In this document: one piece after another, positions 45,681-49,738 of the stretch
How positions within the stretch are numbered: position 1 is the first letter of the stretch
How the letters are laid out: each line of letters starts with the position of its first letter
From: Fidelibacterota bacterium
GTDB taxonomy: Bacteria; Fidelibacterota; Marinisomatia; Marinisomatales; UBA1611
Direction: 5' to 3'
NCBI GenBank assembly: GCA_018692355.1
Contig: JABHKE010000136.1
Coordinates: 1 to 49,738, forward strand
DNA: 49,738 nt
Position numbers and translations under genes: made by a program
The notes under the pieces: model-generated
What the model was told of the DNA's origin: nothing
The model's database searches: none
The model's input: only the letters and a program-made list of their open reading frames with translations

Positions 45681-45715
45681 GATTTTAAATTGATCTTTAG
45701 GCTTGATTTTATTAT

Positions 45716-45868
45716 TCAGCTTCCATCTTTTAATTTTTCGATATCATTTTTCAAGTGCTTTGTCAAATTTTGAAGGTACCGCACTTCTTTTTTTAATTTC
45801 ATGTGTTCTCCTAAAAAGATCAAGGTAAAAACCAGAACTAAGATGGAGATCATTGGTAACGAGTCCAT
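45716..45868 (-). CDS. Microprotein: membrane helix plus coiled coil, bc operon
   Basis: 50 residues. Membrane helix about 5-20 (PMISILVLVFTLIFLG), then a heptad-like charged helix (HMKLKKEVRYLQNLTKHLKN, continuing DIEKLKDGS). Its ATG shares one base with the stop of the 48-residue gene (TAATG). It resembles no family I can name. Confidence 0.65.
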   Translation of the reverse strand: MDSLPMISILVLVFTLIFLGEHMKLKKEVRYLQNLTKHLKNDIEKLKDGS

Positions 45869-46014
45869 TATAACTCTTTTTCACCCTCATCTTCTTGCTT
45901 TAATTGCAAGCCCAATAGAATTGGAAAAAAGAACAGGATAATACATCCAACCATGAGCAGTCCAACGGCCCATTCCAGGTTCCGCATGAGCCATTCTAGT
46001 GTGAACCATTCCAT
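45868..46014 (-). CDS. Microprotein: single membrane helix with acidic tail, bc operon
   Basis: 48 residues, start MEWFTLEWLMRNLEWAVGLL; one membrane helix (about 16-37) and a charged C-terminus (LKQEDEGEKEL). Trp-rich amphipathic N-terminus. It starts 7 bases after the 35-residue gene and overlaps the 50-residue gene by one base. Confidence 0.65.
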   Translation of the reverse strand: MEWFTLEWLMRNLEWAVGLLMVGCIILFFFPILLGLQLKQEDEGEKEL

Positions 46015-46021
46015 TGTTTTA

Positions 46022-46129
46022 TTAGAGCACCCATGTTACTAATGTGACATAAACCAAAAGAAGCAATGTACACACAATCATAGAAATGACCTGCGTTTTA
46101 GTTAAAGGTTCTTTTTGTGTTTCAGACAT
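46022..46129 (-). CDS. Microprotein: 35-residue single membrane helix, bc operon
   Basis: 35 residues, cytoplasmic MSETQKEPLTKTQ then one helix (about 14-35) ending TWVL. Its ATG shares one base with the stop of the SRPBCC-repeat gene (TAATG). Small single-helix subunits are common in bc and oxidase complexes (PetL/G/N, CcoQ), which is the likely role here. Confidence 0.65.
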   Translation of the reverse strand: MSETQKEPLTKTQVISMIVCTLLLLVYVTLVTWVL

Positions 46130-47427
46130 TATTTTGCTGCTCGTTTTGCTTTGACAATGGCAGATTTGATTTTGCCTCTTAATGCTCTGTTATCGAGGGC
46201 ATTGATCTCATCCATATCCCCATCTAATCCTTTTGCAATCAGGCGATCAATTAATTGATCGCCTGATTCACCAGCATCTGCATTACTATTAGATGTTTCG
46301 GGAATTTCCGGCATGGGTGGACGTTCAAAAGTCCCCCGTTTAATTTTAACAATCATGGATTTGGCTTTTCCGCGAATCACTTTATCCTTGTGAGCATTCA
46401 CAGTGTCCATATCTCCATCTAATCCTTTATTCACCAAATATGCCACAAGATTTTCTGATGATAATGCATCGATTCCACCTCCGGACGCAGGTGGTGCACT
46501 ACCGGCAGGTTTATCTGGTTTTGGCGGTGTTACACCGCTACGCTTGGCTTTAACAATGCCTGCTTTGGCCATGCCGCGGATGGGTTTTTCAGGGATGGCA
46601 TTCACAAAATCCATATTGTTTTCCATGCCCATATTAATTGCGTAGTCGATATAATCTTGTCGCGATGCAAAACCGCCAAATTGGTTTGCGCCATCAGCAC
46701 CGCTATCCGTTTGCTCATCTTCTTTGGTGAAATCTACTTTAGGTACAATTATATCTAATTTTTGCAGGATTCGTGATTTGGCCAGCCAATTGAATTGTGT
46801 TAAAAATGAAAAAAGGCCTTTGGACGTCCGCCTGCATGTTACCCAAACACCCAACTCTGTTTCTTCAATGCTAAATTGGACATATTCACTAACAAGTGGG
46901 GATGTCCTGAAAGTGAAACCAAATTCTTTTTCTTTTTCAACAGTAATGATTCGGCATTTAAAATAGGGAGCGATGGTTCGAGGTCGAATTTTAAAGAATG
47001 ATCCTGGTTCAAGATTAAGATGGGTGAAAGAATATTTGTGGACATAGCGATCAATATCAAGGACAGGAAGTGATCGCTGAATTCCATAGAACCAAACATT
47101 ATACATATTTATAGATGTGATCATTTGCCACATGATGTCTTTGGTGGTGGAAAAATGGTGTTTGACAACACTTTCGCCGGTAAATGGGTTCCAGGCTGTC
47201 CAACTTTCGCCAACACCATTTTTGGGAACAGGCGGAGCCTGAAGTTTTGCTTCGGGTTGTTCAATACCTTCAAACTCAAGATCTTTTGATGAGTAATGCC
47301 GGATATTTCCATCTGAAAATTCTATTTCATACTTGGTGGGGTAGAAATAGATCTTCTTCAGAATACCGGTTTCACCGCTATTGCGAACTGTACAGGCTGT
47401 ACCCAGATCGATCCTATTTAGAATCAT
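46129..47427 (-). CDS. SRPBCC-domain protein with three novel C-terminal repeats, first gene of bc operon
   Basis: 432 residues, no signal peptide. Residues 1-55 form a small beta domain (SH3/KOW-like); about 75-230 read as an SRPBCC/START-like ligand-binding domain (VVKHHFSTTKDIMWQMITSI...FGFTFRTSPL...GVWVTCRRTS). After a linker come three copies of a module of about 38 residues at 259-296, 327-364 and 392-429, with consensus KGLDGDMDxxNAxxxKxIRGKxKSxIVKxKR, separated by Pro/Gly-rich spacers. SRPBCC proteins include COQ10, which binds quinone, so quinone handling for the complex is a speculative role. Function otherwise unknown. Confidence 0.75.
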   Translation of the reverse strand: MILNRIDLGTACTVRNSGETGILKKIYFYPTKYEIEFSDGNIRHYSSKDLEFEGIEQPEAKLQAPPVPKNGVGESWTAWNPFTGESVVKHHFSTTKDIMWQMITSINMYNVWFYGIQRSLPVLDIDRYVHKYSFTHLNLEPGSFFKIRPRTIAPYFKCRIITVEKEKEFGFTFRTSPLVSEYVQFSIEETELGVWVTCRRTSKGLFSFLTQFNWLAKSRILQKLDIIVPKVDFTKEDEQTDSGADGANQFGGFASRQDYIDYAINMGMENNMDFVNAIPEKPIRGMAKAGIVKAKRSGVTPPKPDKPAGSAPPASGGGIDALSSENLVAYLVNKGLDGDMDTVNAHKDKVIRGKAKSMIVKIKRGTFERPPMPEIPETSNSNADAGESGDQLIDRLIAKGLDGDMDEINALDNRALRGKIKSAIVKAKRAAK

Positions 47428-47573
47428 TAATAAAAGTCTTTGGTTGTTGATTTAGCATAAACTGTAAAAATTTGTCCTGAATCTAGCCTGAAACTTAATA
47501 TTATGTTTGTCCATTTGAAGTGGAAAAGTTTTACTCGATCCACTAAAAATGTCTCTAATTTTGCCGTCCGTTT

Positions 47574-48509
47574 ATGAATACATTTCGAAAATTTTCATAT
47601 TTATCCACAGGGTTGACTTATCTTTTGATTTTTGTAGGCGGTCTGGTCCGTGTTGCCGGTGCTGGTATGGGATGTCCCGATTGGCCCAAATGTTTCGATC
47701 GTTGGATTCCTCCAACCAGTTTGGAACAACTTCCAGATCATATTGATCCTGCCAAATTCAATATCGTTTTGGCATGGATAGAATACAGTAACCGTTTGTT
47801 TGGTGCATTGGTTGGATTGATTATTACGATCACTGCATTTTTGGCTTTCAAATATTATAAACATGTCAATCGGATCAAATGGTCGGTTTTAGCTGCATTT
47901 TTTCTCACATTGGTGGAAGGTTGGCTCGGTTCTATTTTGGTAGATACTGTATTAAATCCGATCAATATCACACTACATTTATTTATGGCATTGGTAATTG
48001 TAATGCTCTTATTGTATGCAGCGCAAGAAGCCTATTATGTAGAAAACCCTGATTCGGAGAAAATGAGCCGCTATCCTTCTAACTTGAAATGGATGTTTGG
48101 ACTTCTGGCAGGTATTTTGCTCCTGGATGTGGTTTTGGGAACCGAAATTCGAGGTGGTTTGGAAATGATCCGAAAAGATAATCCCATGGTAGAAAGTCAA
48201 TTTTTGCTTAATATGTTAGGCCCTTTTAAATACATTCATACCATTCTTGGATTTATCATTACGGGATTTTCCGGAATGCTTTGGTATCGATTGGTGAATA
48301 ATTCTATAAACCCTTCAAAGATCATGACACAAATTTCAACTGCTATTTTAGGATTAGTTTTAACACAAATTATTATGGGGGAATTGTTAGTTTTTCTTAA
48401 TGTTATTCCGACGATCCAACTTTTCCACATGTGGATTGCCTCCTGGATACTGGGGCTGGTCATGGTCCAATACACAGCCTGGAATCAATCTCAATTAACG
48501 CATGAATAA
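47574..48509 (+). CDS. ctaA: Heme A synthase (CtaA/COX15)
   Basis: 311 residues with eight membrane helices. The N-terminal GGLVRVAGAGMGCPDWPKC has the Cys34/Cys40 pair typical of class with loop cysteines. Heme-ligand histidines His135, His222 and His285 are visible. The fourth, normally in ExxHR, is Asn73 in IEYSNRL. It converts heme O to heme A for the aa3 oxidase. It overlaps the SCO gene by 8 bases and is divergent from the bc operon. Confidence 0.94.
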   Translation: MNTFRKFSYLSTGLTYLLIFVGGLVRVAGAGMGCPDWPKCFDRWIPPTSLEQLPDHIDPAKFNIVLAWIEYSNRLFGALVGLIITITAFLAFKYYKHVNRIKWSVLAAFFLTLVEGWLGSILVDTVLNPINITLHLFMALVIVMLLLYAAQEAYYVENPDSEKMSRYPSNLKWMFGLLAGILLLDVVLGTEIRGGLEMIRKDNPMVESQFLLNMLGPFKYIHTILGFIITGFSGMLWYRLVNNSINPSKIMTQISTAILGLVLTQIIMGELLVFLNVIPTIQLFHMWIASWILGLVMVQYTAWNQSQLTHE

Positions 48510-49089
48510 AAATATTTTCCTAATAATAGTCTGTATCATACTTTTAGGCTCAGGTGCATCGTGGGTAATCCAAAAAGCGAATTCATCGTATGAATTAACT
48601 GTCATTAAAAAAGTACCGGCATTTTCATTTATTACACAGGATGGTTTATCATTCACCGAAGAAAGTTTCCATAAAAAAGCCACGGTATTAGATTTTATAT
48701 TCACAAGCTGTGCCGGGCCATGCCCAATAATGACTAATAACATGACGCATCTTTATGAAGATTATGAGAATGTACCAGAAGTTCAGTTTGTTTCTGTAAC
48801 TGTTGATCCAAAAATTGATAATGCGAGTACTTTAAAAGAATATGCAAAAGCAAATGGCGTGAAAGATGATCGCTGGCAATTCCTAACATCCGATATTGAA
48901 TCCATTAAGGATTTGAAGAAAAATGGATTTATGCTATATGCCGGTGAATTACCACGTGGGCACGCCATTAAATTTGTATTGATAGATCAGGATGGACAAA
49001 TTCGAAAATATTATGATGGAACAGATAAAGCCAGTATGGCTGTTCTTCGAAAAGATCTGAATAATATTGTAAATGAAATTCAATCTTAA
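48502..49089 (+). CDS. SCO1/SenC copper chaperone
   Basis: 195 residues: N-terminal membrane anchor (about 5-24) and thioredoxin-fold SCO domain with copper ligands Cys70 and Cys74 (TSCAGPCP, CxxxC) and His154 (RGHAI). It loads CuA of CoxB. Canonical CxxxC spacing, unlike the CxxxxxC of the CusF-SCO lipoprotein. It overlaps ctaA and directly abuts ctaB. Confidence 0.93.
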   Translation: MNKNIFLIIVCIILLGSGASWVIQKANSSYELTVIKKVPAFSFITQDGLSFTEESFHKKATVLDFIFTSCAGPCPIMTNNMTHLYEDYENVPEVQFVSVTVDPKIDNASTLKEYAKANGVKDDRWQFLTSDIESIKDLKKNGFMLYAGELPRGHAIKFVLIDQDGQIRKYYDGTDKASMAVLRKDLNNIVNEIQS

Positions 49090-49738
49090 ATGAAAAGAGT
49101 CCCACCAAAAGCGAATTCATTGTCTGCAGCTTATTTTGAGCTAACCAAACCCAATATCACTTTTTTGATCCTTATTTCAACAGCATTGGGATATTATCTT
49201 GGTGCTGATGGAATAGATAACTGGTCCAAATTGTTTATAACATTGATTGGCTCCGGGTTGGTCTCTTCTGGTGCCGGTGCATTAAATCATTATGCAGAAC
49301 AGGAATCGGACCAACGAATGAACAGGACAAGTTCCCGCCCTATCCCAACGGGAATGATCTCGCCTAATTACGCCATGATGTTTGGCATTATAATCATACT
49401 TTTGGGTGTAGCTATACTTTTTTTTCTGATCAATAAATTAACAGCGATCCTCGCCATATCAACTGCATTACTTTATTTATTCGTTTATACACCATTGAAA
49501 AAAATAACTTGGCTCAATACATCCATTGGAGCGATTCCTGGTGCTATTCCACCCTTGGGAGGCTGGGTAGCAGCAACTGGAACTTTGGATCCAGAAGCAT
49601 GGATCCTATTTGCCATTATGTTTTTCTGGCAGCATCCTCATTTTTATGCCATCGCTTTTATGTGCAAAGAAGATTATGCAAGAGCCAACTTGAAAATGCT
49701 ACCTGTCCTTGAAACGGATGGAAAGCGAACTAATCGTC
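49090..49738 (+). CDS. ctaB: Protoheme IX farnesyltransferase (heme O synthase), 5' part
   Basis: 216 codons are present and the frame is open to the right edge, so the gene is cut by the window. Starts one base after the SCO stop. UbiA-superfamily motifs: NHYAEQESDQRMNRTSSRP (the first polyprenyl-binding motif, with Glu replacing the usual first Asp), YTPLKKITWLN, FWQHPHFYAIA and EDYARANLKML. It farnesylates heme B to heme O, the substrate of ctaA next door. Confidence 0.95.
   Translation, partial: MKRVPPKANSLSAAYFELTKPNITFLILISTALGYYLGADGIDNWSKLFITLIGSGLVSSGAGALNHYAEQESDQRMNRTSSRPIPTGMISPNYAMMFGIIIILLGVAILFFLINKLTAILAISTALLYLFVYTPLKKITWLNTSIGAIPGAIPPLGGWVAATGTLDPEAWILFAIMFFWQHPHFYAIAFMCKEDYARANLKMLPVLETDGKRTNR

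Overview
The window (about 42% GC by eye) reads as a chromosome segment of an aerobic marine heterotroph of the FCB group. Candidatus Marinimicrobia (SAR406) or a close relative is my best guess. The support is a secreted giant protein with a C-terminal Por-type (T9SS) sorting domain, start codons mostly without Shine-Dalgarno sequences, tightly overlapping genes, an unfused aa3-type oxidase and a b6-type quinol-oxidising complex with a multiheme cytochrome. The assignment is inference; no rRNA is present.

Left part (1-12.3 kb, mostly + strand): the 5' part of tdh (minus), then parA-parB, an M23 peptidase and a bactofilin, running directly into a full F1Fo ATP synthase operon (atpZ-atpI-atpB-E-F-H-A-G-D-C) closed by a clear terminator, then aspS. 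Middle part (12.3-19.4 kb, minus): an NhaC-type antiporter; an operon of APC permease, AhpD-like protein and VOC/cupin protein; a CBS/TPR/lipoprotein trio; and a TatT-type lipoprotein. Then on + (19.4-32.2 kb): phoH, thiolase, acyl-CoA dehydrogenase, branched-chain aminotransferase, nusB, secA, a Cys/Met-metabolism PLP enzyme, a 1113-residue T9SS-type secreted protein and tRNA-Leu(UAG).

Right part (32.2-49.7 kb) is an aerobic respiration island: a cytochrome oxidase operon with subunit II last (coxA-C-D-two small membrane genes-coxB), a ferredoxin/membrane-protein cluster, a cupredoxin, a CusF-SCO copper protein, a nine-gene cytochrome bc operon (SRPBCC-repeat protein, three microproteins, HEAT-repeat protein, Rieske, b6-like cytochrome b, enlarged subunit IV, octaheme cytochrome c), and the heme A/copper maturation genes ctaA-sco-ctaB.

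The most interesting observations are: (1) the AhpD-like gene is not broken but very probably a selenoprotein, with in-frame UGA at the second position of a CxxC motif and a hairpin of bacterial SECIS geometry right behind it; (2) CoxB and the octaheme cytochrome c, in separate operons 7 kb apart, end in the same ten residues (EDDWGDDEDW), suggesting a shared docking tag linking the bc complex and the oxidase; (3) the bc operon carries three unannotated microproteins of 35, 48 and 50 residues and a protein with three copies of a roughly 38-residue module that I do not recognise.
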